61,573 nt of DNA from Methanococcoides methylutens. GTDB taxonomy: Archaea; Halobacteriota; Methanosarcinia; Methanosarcinales; Methanosarcinaceae. Position numbers and translations under genes: made by a program. Below the pieces are notes generated by a model. It had not been told where the DNA came from and searched no databases. It saw only the letters and a program-made list of their open reading frames with translations. How positions within the stretch are numbered: the first letter of the stretch is position 1; each line of letters opens with the position of its first letter. The stretch is from the NCBI RefSeq assembly GCF_000765475.1, contig NZ_JRHO01000014.1, forward strand, positions 1 to 61,573. Direction: 5' to 3'. Shown here in pieces: positions 18,581-26,888 of this stretch.

Positions 18581-18975
18581 TGGGATTTGGACAATTTCTT
18601 GCAGCTCCTGAATATGACATTAAGATCATAACATACCGGGACATATTCCAGAACACTGCTCTTGAGTCCTCAAGGAGCGGAGAGGAATACCTCAACCGTT
18701 CAGCAGTCATAAAGATAGACGCAAATGACATGAAAAAGATGGGATTCAAGGAGAACGGTCATGCTATCCTGAAGAACACACTTGCAAGGATCGTGGTTTC
18801 TGTTCAGCTATCCGAATATGAGGAGGCACATGAAGGCATTGCCTACATGACAAACAGCCCTTGGTCAAATGCACTTGTATCCGCTGACGATGGTACAGGA
18901 GTACCAAAGTTCAAGATGATAACTGCAACGATCTCTGATGCAAAGGACGAGAAAATAACAACTTATGATATGTGA
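18580..18975 (+). CDS. fwdD: Formylmethanofuran dehydrogenase subunit D
   Basis: A 131-residue molybdopterin-dinucleotide-binding beta-barrel. Recognisable are the start FLAAPEYDIKIITYRDIFQ, a RSAVIKIDANDMKKMGF segment and the C-terminal AYMTNSPWSNALVSADDGTG. It caps the catalytic cofactor in FwdB. It is translationally coupled to fwdB (shared TAATG). It ends in TGA, followed by a terminator hairpin. It is the last gene of the thioredoxin-FTR-Fe-S-fwdB-fwdD run. Confidence 0.9.
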   Translation: MGFGQFLAAPEYDIKIITYRDIFQNTALESSRSGEEYLNRSAVIKIDANDMKKMGFKENGHAILKNTLARIVVSVQLSEYEEAHEGIAYMTNSPWSNALVSADDGTGVPKFKMITATISDAKDEKITTYDM

Positions 18976-19055
18976 TATCAGACCTGATATCTTATATTTA
19001 TCAATTTTTTGCACTCGTTCTGCAAGTGGTCATTAAGGATCATAAAAAAGATTTT

Positions 19056-19084
19056 GCCGAAAAGATCAGACAAGATTTTTCGGC
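19056..19084. terminator. Convergent terminator hairpin
   Basis: Perfect 8-bp stem GCCGAAAA / TTTTCGGC with a 13-nt loop between fwdD and the convergent marker-8 gene, overlapping the latter's TGA. It has T-rich ends on both strands and could serve both transcripts. Confidence 0.5.
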
Positions 19085-19914
19085 TGCTTCTTTTCAGGAA
19101 GCATTGGCAGTGGCATTGTGTTTACAAGGATCGGACTTTCTACTTCCTTGGCACGTTCAAGCAACAGCTCCTTTCCTTTTTGAGTGAGTCCAAATAAAGG
19201 CACAGCAGTTCCTACCTGTACCAGAGGCTTTATTGTATCCCTTATGTTCTTTGAAGCACATGAAGTTATGATATCAAGATATTTGATTATCTCGAGAGCA
19301 TCTTCCCTGCTAAGACCTGTTGTATGTGCACCGATTATCATAAGTTCAAGGTCATTCTCTTTCTCGATCTCACGAAGGGTCCTTGCAGTAGAAGGGTCGA
19401 CCACAGTCACTGCGATCCTTTTGAAGCCGAGGTTACTTGCTTTCAAAACACCACCGACAGGATCAATACTTGCACTTGAAGGATCGAGCACGATGCCTCC
19501 CCTGTCCTCGATACCGTTGATGACCTTATCAATAGGTTCGGTCTCCACAAGACCTGATATCCTTGCACCCATTCCCTGAACAAGGGTTGGATTATTGGTA
19601 ATTACAGTACCTGCACCATCACAAACGGTTATCGTGGTGTCCAGCATGTCACGGTTCAGTCCGGTCATCATAACTTCTGAAGCACCAAAACCCACAAAGA
19701 CATCCATCTCAAGTTTACGGTCCTCAGTAAAAAGACCAAAGTCCCTTATGCGAAACTCCATGTTCTCCTTTACAGCCTCACAGGTGATCTTTTTGATACC
19801 TCTTGCCTTTTCAAAAAGAGGACACCATTGGAGCTGTGGCTCGCCAACTTCGACAACCTTTCCATCCTCGACGACAACCCTTGTCTTTCCAAGGATCTCC
19901 ATAATGTGTACCAT
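19066..19914 (-). CDS. Methanogenesis marker protein 8 (DUF2099)
   Basis: A 282-residue protein. It shows the marker-8 pattern: GKTRVVVEDGKVVEVGEP, an early CPLF, VFVGFGASEVMMTGL, VCDGAGTVITNNPTLVQGMG and GGVLKASNLGFKRIAVTVVD. The family is confined to methanogens. Its function is unproven, though it is proposed to act in modification or assembly of methanogenesis enzymes. ATG 19914 is behind AGAGGTT; a second ATG four codons on is an alternative. It is 37 bases downstream of the PaaK/F390-like gene and probably co-transcribed with it. Confidence 0.88.
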   Translation of the reverse strand: MVHIMEILGKTRVVVEDGKVVEVGEPQLQWCPLFEKARGIKKITCEAVKENMEFRIRDFGLFTEDRKLEMDVFVGFGASEVMMTGLNRDMLDTTITVCDGAGTVITNNPTLVQGMGARISGLVETEPIDKVINGIEDRGGIVLDPSSASIDPVGGVLKASNLGFKRIAVTVVDPSTARTLREIEKENDLELMIIGAHTTGLSREDALEIIKYLDIITSCASKNIRDTIKPLVQVGTAVPLFGLTQKGKELLLERAKEVESPILVNTMPLPMLPEKKQPKNLV

Positions 19915-19951
19915 ACTTTAACCTCTGGAAATAATATGAAATAATGAAGGG

Positions 19952-21253
19952 TTAGATAGCTTCCCTTCTGTCAAAGACCCTCTTGGCCTTACCTGTGCTT
20001 CTGGGAATAGTGCCCTTTTCTACAAGATCAACGTTTGCCCTGATGTTCAGGACGCTCTTGAGTTCGCCTTCAACAACCCTTTTTACTGTTGCAAGGTCCC
20101 CGATCTCACCGGTGAAAGCATCTTCATCAAGTTCGACTCTTACAGTGATCTCGTCCAGCTTTTTCTTGTTCCTGTCAAGATATATCTCGAACTGGTCAGT
20201 GATCTTCTCGATCCTGACAAGTACATCCTCGATCTGGGATGGGAACACATTGATGCCCCTTACAATGAGCATATCATCTGCTCTTCCAAGGATCCTTGAG
20301 ATACGATCAGTGGTACGTCCACAGGCACACTCACTTTTCAGGCGCCTGGCAATATCTCCGGTACGATACCTGATAACAGGTAGTGCTTCCTTTGTAAGGG
20401 AGGTGAGTACGATCTCTCCTTTCTCGCCTTCTGCAACCTCCTCTCCATTTTTATCAAGGATCTCTACAATATAGTGGTCGCTCCAGATGTGAAGACCATC
20501 CTGCTCCGGACATTCAAATCCAATGCCGGGACCCATCATTTCAGAAAGACCGTAGGAGTCGTATGCCTTAATGTTAAAAGCAGATTCAAGTTCTTTTCTT
20601 GTGCTGGAAGACCACGGTTCTGCACCGAAGCATCCTACACGCAATGATAATTTATCAATGACACCCATTTCCCTGACGGTCTCTGCAAGGTAAAGGCCAT
20701 AAGAAGGAGTACAGTGAATAGCAGTAACACCAAAGTCCTCCATCATTTCGATCTGGCGGACGGTATTTCCTGTTCCGCTTGGAACTGCCATGGCGCCCAG
20801 TCTCTCAATACCATAGTGGAAACCAAGGCCACCAGTGAAAAGACCATAATTAACAGCATTCTGGAAAGTATCAGTAGCATCAAGTCCTACCATTGTGAAA
20901 TTACGTGCCATCATATCTGCCCAGGTGTTGATGTCATTGGCAGTATAACCGACCACAGTAGGTTTACCGCTTGTACCGGAAGAAGCATGGATACGAACAA
21001 TGTCCTTCTTAGGAACAGCAAAAAGACCAAAAGGATAGTTGTCACGAAGGTCTGTTTTTCGGGTAGTTGGCAGTTTTTTAATGTCATCCAAGGACTTGAC
21101 ATCATCAGGAGTTATGCCCAAAGCATCGAACTTCTCCCTGTAGAAAGGAACATTATCATAGACTGCAGCAGCCGTTTTCTTTAAACGTTTAAGTTGCAGT
21201 TCCCGAAGTTCATTGTGCTCCATTGTTTCAAATTTTGGCTGCCAGTATTTCAT
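19952..21253 (-). CDS. Phenylacetate-CoA ligase / coenzyme F390 synthetase-like adenylate-forming enzyme
   Basis: A 433-residue AMP-forming ligase. The P-loop HASSGTSGKPTVVGYT, the motif YDSYGLSEMMGPG, YRTGDIARRL and ILGRADDMLIVRGINVFPSQIE place it in the PaaK/F390-synthetase group. In methanogens these homologues are annotated both ways; the substrate (an aryl acid, or F420 with AMP) cannot be decided here. CACGRTTDRIS has a CxC near the ADP-forming loop typical of the group. The start ATG has an excellent GGTGATC site. It lies upstream of marker 8 on the same strand. Confidence 0.85.
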   Translation of the reverse strand: MKYWQPKFETMEHNELRELQLKRLKKTAAAVYDNVPFYREKFDALGITPDDVKSLDDIKKLPTTRKTDLRDNYPFGLFAVPKKDIVRIHASSGTSGKPTVVGYTANDINTWADMMARNFTMVGLDATDTFQNAVNYGLFTGGLGFHYGIERLGAMAVPSGTGNTVRQIEMMEDFGVTAIHCTPSYGLYLAETVREMGVIDKLSLRVGCFGAEPWSSSTRKELESAFNIKAYDSYGLSEMMGPGIGFECPEQDGLHIWSDHYIVEILDKNGEEVAEGEKGEIVLTSLTKEALPVIRYRTGDIARRLKSECACGRTTDRISRILGRADDMLIVRGINVFPSQIEDVLVRIEKITDQFEIYLDRNKKKLDEITVRVELDEDAFTGEIGDLATVKRVVEGELKSVLNIRANVDLVEKGTIPRSTGKAKRVFDRREAI

Positions 21254-21489
21254 GAGATGATCACCTTTTCAGGTCTCATTGAATTCAATCTTTAAATTAT
21301 TTCCCATCAGCTCTTCGACAAAAAAGACCGGGACGAAAAAATACTGCTTTTGTATCCTTCCAAAATCCCATTAAAAGTTCACATTTATGAAATATAATGC
21401 CATGAATTATAATTTTGAATACATAAAATTTATTTGATGAACATATATTGCTACTTCGTGATCATGTATTATATTTTTAGAGGGGAAAC

Positions 21490-22425
21490 ATGAACGAAGT
21501 AGGTAATATAACAAGAAATGACAGAATATATAGAGAAACTTTAGTTATTATAAAAGAACTATGGAATGATTTCATATATGGAGGACATCTTTTTGCATTC
21601 GGTGCAATTTGTGTTGCATTCATGTGCTCGATCCTTTTCGCGATCCCCATAACATGGGATTTCCTGGTCATAATCTACCTTACATTTTACATAATCTACC
21701 TGTACGATTATTTCAATGGAACAGAAGATGACGAGAAAACAAATTCAACGCGTGCAAACTATTTCCGAAAAAATGATTCAAAGACGATAACCTACATATT
21801 ATACGGGTCCATCATATCCATCGCTTCCATCTATGTGCTCTATAGTGACATACCGAACATGCTGATAGGATTTGCTATCCTGATCCTCGGATTGACATAT
21901 CAGGCATATTTTAAAGGTCTGACAAAAAAAATAACAGCATTTAAGAATATTTTTGTATCACTGGTATGGGCCATACTTGTCTATGTCATGTTCATTTACT
22001 ACTCATATCCAATAACATCAGAAGCAATGATCATCTCTGCTTTTGTCTTCCTGAGAATGACAGGGATACAGATCCTTTTTGACATAAGGGACATCGAAGG
22101 TGACCAGAAGAAAGGCCTTCGCACATTCCCTGCCATCTACGGATACAGAAAAGGTCTTATGACCCTGATCGCCATCAACTTCATAACGGTCATACTGCTT
22201 ATTTACGAAGCATACATAGGCGCTCTTCCATACGCTGCACTAATGATCGTACCGGTAATTTTCTACGCCCAGAACTATCTGGACAAGGTCGACAAGTCAA
22301 GAAAAGACCATAAGAGCTACCTCTTTGCAGCCGGAGAACCGTTCATCTGGTTCATTCTGATATTTTCAGGTTCAATGTTCTTCCGCATCGTTCCATACAT
22401 ACCAGATATCCCGAACATCCTGTGA
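21490..22425 (+). CDS. UbiA-family prenyltransferase
   Basis: A 311-residue membrane protein with eight or nine helices. The two Asp-rich motifs of the family are visible: DYFNGTEDDEKTN (residues about 73-85) and DIRDIEGDQKKG (about 198-209). They bind Mg-prenyl diphosphate. Substrates in archaea include geranylgeranylglyceryl phosphate (lipids), quinone-like carriers such as methanophenazine, and hemes. Which one applies is unknown. AGAGGGG lies seven bases upstream of the ATG. The last codons overlap a possible small gene (22422). Confidence 0.88.
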   Translation: MNEVGNITRNDRIYRETLVIIKELWNDFIYGGHLFAFGAICVAFMCSILFAIPITWDFLVIIYLTFYIIYLYDYFNGTEDDEKTNSTRANYFRKNDSKTITYILYGSIISIASIYVLYSDIPNMLIGFAILILGLTYQAYFKGLTKKITAFKNIFVSLVWAILVYVMFIYYSYPITSEAMIISAFVFLRMTGIQILFDIRDIEGDQKKGLRTFPAIYGYRKGLMTLIAINFITVILLIYEAYIGALPYAALMIVPVIFYAQNYLDKVDKSRKDHKSYLFAAGEPFIWFILIFSGSMFFRIVPYIPDIPNIL

Positions 22426-22658
22426 GCAAGGCATATAAGATCAAAAAGGAAGCAGACAGAACTCTCGATCTTGCAATAACGATTCCGGTCACAATAAGGC
22501 CCACAGACATCTTGCTCGTAGTTATAGGAGTATTCATACTGAACATTGTGACCGGACCAGATACTGCTGGAAAAGCATCCAGCAAGCTCACTCATTCTCA
22601 ATTGCTTCTACAGGATCAAGTTTTGAAGCACGTCTTGCAGGATAAACTCCTGCAATGA
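22422..22658 (+). CDS. Possible small membrane protein (78 aa)
   Basis: A GTG overlapping the UbiA stop (GTGA) opens a frame with one good membrane helix (DILLVVIGVFILNIVTG) and a polar N-terminus. The last ~24 codons run antisense through the end of the FtsX-type permease gene and look low-quality, so the natural end may have been lost. Alternatively the frame is chance. No family recognised. Confidence 0.35.
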   Translation: MSKAYKIKKEADRTLDLAITIPVTIRPTDILLVVIGVFILNIVTGPDTAGKASSKLTHSQLLLQDQVLKHVLQDKLLQ

Positions 22659-23757
22659 GATTCAGGATAAAAGCAAAGCCTGCAGCATAAACAAAATTAA
22701 TGGCCTCTATTTTCATTGGCATTGTAGTCAGGCCAAGATACACCTCACTTGGAAGCTCAAGCTCGTAAGCCCCGATAGCCACTGATGCTATGTATCCAAT
22801 TATACAGCCCACTACCACACCGGATGCTCCAAGGAAAGCTGACTCTAAAAGGAAGATCGACGTGATGCTCTTTCTGGAAACTCCCATTGCCTTAAGCATA
22901 CCGATCTCTTTTTTCTTGTCCATAACTACTGTTATCAGTGTATTAGCAATACCAAAACCTGCGATCACATAGATTAGAGCATAGAATACCCACACGAACA
23001 CTTTCTGAGTGTTGAGCAGCTCGAGGATATCCTTGTTGGCCTCGGTCCAGCTAACCGCATCAGTACCGGTCTCACTCTCAATAAGAGCCGCTATACCTTC
23101 TGCCTGGTAAGGATCAGTCACTCTGACACCGATGGACGTCACAACCCCGTTCTTTCGGAAGAGGTCCTGCAGGGTCCCAAGCCTTGCATATGCGAGACTT
23201 TCGTCACTGGCAGTTCCGGTGTCTACAATACCAACTACCTTGAAGGATCTCGTAGGTGAACCCGGATAAACAGCCTCAACGTTGTCCCCAACACGCACTT
23301 CGAGATTGTCTGCAAGTTCATCGCCAAGGACAATACCATGTCCTGTAAGGGAAAGGTCCACAAAACTACCTGAGACAATGTCGTCACCTACCCGCATTAC
23401 TCTCTCTTCAGCATGCGGTTCTATACCTTTGAGCAATACGCCTTCTGCATTGTCCCTATATTTCAAAGCCGCCTGGCCTGAAAGATAAGGAGATACTGCA
23501 ACAACCCCTTCTTTCTGTATGATGACATCCATCAGGTAATTGTACAAATGGAGATCCTCTTCAGCATCCGACTGTGGGCTGACAACAATATGCGGAGCAT
23601 TCTCAATAGTGATCTCGATAAGTTCCTCCTGAACCCCTGAGACCATTGACATGAGGACAACTATGGTAGCAACTGCCAGTGCAACGGCAAGAAGAGAGAA
23701 CAGAGTATGCCGCCGGCGTGAGTTGATATGACGCATTGCTATGCTTAACTCGAACAC
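22588..23757 (-). CDS. ABC transporter permease, FtsX/LolC-MacB type
   Basis: A 389-residue permease: N-terminal helix after a basic stretch (INSRRRHTLFSLLAVALA), a ~200-residue extracytoplasmic MacB-like core domain (residues 50-255), and three C-terminal helices with the coupling motif KKKEIGMLKAMGVSRKSI. Such permeases pair with a LolD-type ATPase and move lipoproteins, peptides or drugs, or signal mechanically. No ATPase gene is adjacent, so the partner must be encoded elsewhere. GTG start behind GGGGGATC; TGA stop convergent with the UbiA gene. Confidence 0.88.
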   Translation of the reverse strand: MFELSIAMRHINSRRRHTLFSLLAVALAVATIVVLMSMVSGVQEELIEITIENAPHIVVSPQSDAEEDLHLYNYLMDVIIQKEGVVAVSPYLSGQAALKYRDNAEGVLLKGIEPHAEERVMRVGDDIVSGSFVDLSLTGHGIVLGDELADNLEVRVGDNVEAVYPGSPTRSFKVVGIVDTGTASDESLAYARLGTLQDLFRKNGVVTSIGVRVTDPYQAEGIAALIESETGTDAVSWTEANKDILELLNTQKVFVWVFYALIYVIAGFGIANTLITVVMDKKKEIGMLKAMGVSRKSITSIFLLESAFLGASGVVVGCIIGYIASVAIGAYELELPSEVYLGLTTMPMKIEAINFVYAAGFAFILNLIAGVYPARRASKLDPVEAIENE

Positions 23758-23945
23758 AAGAGATCCCCCGACACAGGTTCTGTGCCTGTTATGGATATTA
23801 TATTATTTTACCCGGCTTAATATTTATTTGTATTGTATGCATTTATCTTGAAACTGGCCACGCACTTCATATTAAGACAAAAGTAATCTGAAAATCAATT
23901 TGCATCAAGGCACATATATTTATAGGTTTCAAAGATTATAATAAT

Positions 23946-23994
23946 GGGCAGGTCTTTCCACAGATGAGCTGTGGAGATGACATGAGGGCTGCCC
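23946..23994 (+). ncRNA. Nested hairpin upstream of the TPR gene
   Basis: Outer stem GGGCAG (23946-23951) / CTGCCC (23989-23994) encloses a 7-bp inner stem TCCACAG / CTGTGGA (23957-23963, 23969-23975) with loop ATGAG and an asymmetric purine-rich bulge (GATGACATGAGGG). It ends 16 bases before the ATG at 24011, just before the GAGGT ribosome site, so it would lie in the 5' UTR. It could be a regulatory leader or a small RNA; I cannot match it to a known class. Confidence 0.4.
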
Positions 23995-24010
23995 TTATAG
24001 AGGTAATCGG

Positions 24011-24925
24011 ATGGATCTTATTAATAAGCTAAAGGATAAACAAAAAGACCAGAGCGCTAAGAATTGGTTCGACCTTGGTGTGCAAACAAAAAGCCTGGAT
24101 AAAAAAGTACAGTACTTCACGAAATGCCTGTTGATAGAACCGGAAAACGTGGAAGCATTAAGACTTCTGGCAGATGCACAGGACGAGCTTGGCATGATAG
24201 ATGCTGCCATGGGAAGCCGAGCAAGAGCAGACGACATTGAAGGCTCATCCGGCATTTTCAGCCAGGGATCTGGAAGCTATACAGAAAGCGATACATTTGG
24301 TTCCGATAGTTTTACCCCAGACACCATGGCCTTAGAAGAGGAAGAACAATTAGTGGAAGAAAACACATTCTCAACACCTGAAAGTAATGGAAGTATTCCA
24401 TTTGACACCTCTTTTAACGAACCTGACCAGGGCACTGAAATACCCGGTTCAAACAACGAGAAGTGGGCTATTTTTGAGATCGCAAAGGAAAATGAAGCTA
24501 AAAAAGAAGAAGAAAGCTTCAGCACAAGTTCAGCATCATCACCTCAACAGGAAACAAACGTCGTTGTGGAAGAACTAACTGAAACAGAAGATCAAACAGT
24601 TACTCCAGACATACCAGCCAGTGCCCCGGAAGAAACTCCTACAAGAGCAAAGAAGGAGCCGGTCGTTGTTAAAAAGCAGACTGAGCAAAGGGTAGCAACT
24701 CCCACTATGGAACAGACTACACGTCAGCCAGCTGCTCAAGCATCAGCAACCAGACCTGCACCAACCCCTTCCACTTCAGCTGCCATTCCACAGGCAATAC
24801 CACAGTGCAGTATTTCAGAACCGATAGCAATGAAATTGCCAATGGGAGAGATAATCAAGTTCTGGATCGTGGGTGCAGTTGTGTTGATCATCGTAGGCAT
24901 GATCATGAACTCACTGGCAGTATAA
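24011..24925 (+). CDS. TPR-containing protein with C-terminal membrane anchor
   Basis: A 304-residue protein. Residues 15-75 look like two TPR helices pairs (AKNWFDLGVQTKSLDKKVQY, LLIEPENVEALRLLADAQDEL). Then a long acidic, Ser/Glu/Pro/Thr-rich, probably disordered segment (80-265) with AEAKKEEE-type stretches. Finally one membrane helix at the very C-terminus (IIKFWIVGAVVLIIVGMIM). This is a tail-anchored layout with the TPR in the cytoplasm, suggesting a scaffold for other proteins. AGAGGT lies six bases before the ATG. It is a single gene with its own structured leader and strong terminator. Confidence 0.75.
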   Translation: MDLINKLKDKQKDQSAKNWFDLGVQTKSLDKKVQYFTKCLLIEPENVEALRLLADAQDELGMIDAAMGSRARADDIEGSSGIFSQGSGSYTESDTFGSDSFTPDTMALEEEEQLVEENTFSTPESNGSIPFDTSFNEPDQGTEIPGSNNEKWAIFEIAKENEAKKEEESFSTSSASSPQQETNVVVEELTETEDQTVTPDIPASAPEETPTRAKKEPVVVKKQTEQRVATPTMEQTTRQPAAQASATRPAPTPSTSAAIPQAIPQCSISEPIAMKLPMGEIIKFWIVGAVVLIIVGMIMNSLAV

Positions 24926-24954
24926 GAATAACTTTAAAAAAATATCAACTACCA

Positions 24955-24987
24955 AAAACTACCAATTTCCGCCGAATTGGTAGTTTT
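24955..24987 (+). terminator. Strong hairpin terminator after the TPR gene
   Basis: Perfect 13-bp stem AAAACTACCAATT / AATTGGTAGTTTT with loop TCCGCCG, followed by ATATTTTTAATTA. It starts 29 bases after the TAA. It resembles a bacterial-type intrinsic terminator and is the longest perfect hairpin I found in the window. Confidence 0.7.
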
Positions 24988-25205
24988 ATATTTTTAATTA
25001 ATTGTTTGAACAGATCAGGTATGGCATGAAGAATTTCCATAACAAATTATGAGCACATATTGCTCGAACATTGTACTCCCCATACACTGATATTCGTGTT
25101 TATTGCAATTGAACTGTTAAGCTTAGATAATTTAATAGATTGATTCTTGCTCGCAGGGTTTTACTATATACTGATATATAGCATATAGAAAATATGTGTA
25201 CAAAA

Positions 25206-25213
25206 TATATATG
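25206..25213 (+). promoter_or_regulatory. TATA box for small membrane protein gene
   Basis: ATATATAT centred about 27 bases upstream of the ATG at 25237, with no ribosome site between, pointing to a leaderless transcript. Confidence 0.45.
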
Positions 25214-25236
25214 CAATTTATTCGTTTGTACAGCCC

Positions 25237-25416
25237 ATGAAAAAGATCGCCAGTATGTTGATCGCAATAATACTAGTCCTATTCACATTCTGCACAATTT
25301 ACTGGAATTCAGTACACATATATTTTGATGTACTTCTACCTTTGATATTTGCCGCGATATTTGCATACCTTTTACTTGTTCTTCTCTTATGCAGAAAGCC
25401 ATAGCAATCTTCCTGA
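25237..25416 (+). CDS. Small two-helix membrane protein (55-59 aa), ending in or passing a TAG
   Basis: From ATG 25237 the frame starts MKKIASMLIAIILVLFTF and ends in CRKP, with two hydrophobic helices separated by a short aromatic loop (IYWNSVHIYFDV). A TAG stands at 25402-25404, then Gln-Ser-Ser and TGA at 25414-25416. If UAG is a sense codon in this organism the protein is 59 residues; if not it is 55 residues and the only gene here ending in TAG. The TATA box spacing supports expression. Family unknown. Confidence 0.5.
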
Positions 25417-25573
25417 TACCTGAAAAAACATGCAGGCAAGGCATAATTTCGGATAGCTTAGTTCAGGAACAATGCCGATCATTTGAAATGAAGATACTGA
25501 TTCCAGATTCAAAAAGAATGCGTGATGAGAATTTCTCATCACTGCTCAGGAATAAATTATTCAACACCAATTC

Positions 25574-26620
25574 TTAAAGATCGCTGTCACCGTAGCAACT
25601 GATCTCCATATAGACCGGATAGTGATCCGATACAGCCACTGTCATCTCTTCGGAAAGACCGTATTCAAGATCATATCTGAACACACCATTTTCACCGCTA
25701 AGGTCGGAAGCATCGGTCAGCACTATCCTGTCATAGGTATAGTCAGTGCTCTTTGTGGTAGTATCAAGACTATTATCGATCAGCCAGAAATACCCATCAA
25801 GATCACTGGATGAGTCCTCATCAAAGTAATTACCGTCAGCGTTGAAGTCACCCATGATGACAAAGTCCCCTTCATCAGTATAGGACTGTTGTGCATATTC
25901 AAGCACATCATCAAGAGCGTTGATCTCTTCGGTAGCCTCGTCCGGGTCGGTGTGGATCACCATAAGGACTGCATCATAATCACCTTCTATTGCACTGAAA
26001 GAGCTGATATATGGCTGCCTGTGGAACGGATCGGTACCTTCAGGTTCAGGATATGTTTCAGGTGTGCCCGTTACGGCAACTGTGGTGGTGTCATAGATAT
26101 AGGCATACTGCTCCTTGCTGGAAGTCCTCCCAAGCCGCTCACTTACAACATAATCATATTGTGAGCCGTCACTGTTCACAAGGTCCACAAGTTCAGGAAG
26201 TGCGGTCTGCGAGGAATCGCGGATCTCCTGGATAGCTATGACATCATAGGTGCGGACGATGTCTGCAAGCACCAGCATGACATCAGGTTTTGATGCCTTT
26301 GTCACACCGAACACCTGTATGTTGAAAGCCCCTATCCGAAGATCTTTCGCATCGGATGCTGAACCTTCAAGTTCAGGTGTTGTTGTAGTATCATCCACAT
26401 TATCCATATCATCGATATCAGATGGAACACTTACCACAGGTTGGTTGACCTTGTCCAATTCACTCAACTCGGATTCTATCTCTTCTATTGCACCTGACAC
26501 CTCTGCTGCAGCCGTAGCGATCTCATCCACAGACCCTGCAAGTTCTTCAGTGGAATCCGTACAGCCGGAAGATACCAGGAATATTGCTAAAAATAAGATA
26601 AGGATTGTTTTTTGTAACAT
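25574..26620 (-). CDS. Secreted lipoprotein of the endonuclease/exonuclease/phosphatase family
   Basis: A 348-residue protein. The signal sequence has a lipobox (LVSSGC, Cys19), so it is lipid-anchored outside the membrane. Residues 25-95 are a coiled, Ser/Glu/Asp-rich spacer. The EEP (DNase I-like) domain follows: RIGAFNIQVFG, IAIQEIRD (catalytic Glu), YIYD, VIHTDPD, VIMGDFNADGNYF (Asp/Asn) and AVSDHYPVYM (Asp-His). The usual active-site residues are all present, so it is probably a surface nuclease or phosphodiesterase, perhaps scavenging extracellular DNA. Its substrate is inferred from the family. It is a single gene; TAA stop. Confidence 0.88.
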   Translation of the reverse strand: MLQKTILILFLAIFLVSSGCTDSTEELAGSVDEIATAAAEVSGAIEEIESELSELDKVNQPVVSVPSDIDDMDNVDDTTTTPELEGSASDAKDLRIGAFNIQVFGVTKASKPDVMLVLADIVRTYDVIAIQEIRDSSQTALPELVDLVNSDGSQYDYVVSERLGRTSSKEQYAYIYDTTTVAVTGTPETYPEPEGTDPFHRQPYISSFSAIEGDYDAVLMVIHTDPDEATEEINALDDVLEYAQQSYTDEGDFVIMGDFNADGNYFDEDSSSDLDGYFWLIDNSLDTTTKSTDYTYDRIVLTDASDLSGENGVFRYDLEYGLSEEMTVAVSDHYPVYMEISCYGDSDL

Positions 26621-26888
26621 TTCTATACTCCTTTTTTGGAAGTATAGATTTTTAGTTATTATATTATATTAAAGTTATTAAATAATCGAAAAAAATAACC
26701 TATTGATCTTAAAGACCCTGCATAAATGCAGTAACAAGTAAAAGCTTTTCGAAGATTCGAACATCCCTGATCAATAAAAAAAAGGGAGAATAAGGAGAGC
26801 ATGCTCCTTATTCCACCATAATATCCTAATATTGGATGAGAATCAGGATAGTAAGTTCATGATCATCTTCAAATGACCAGATAGAAGC

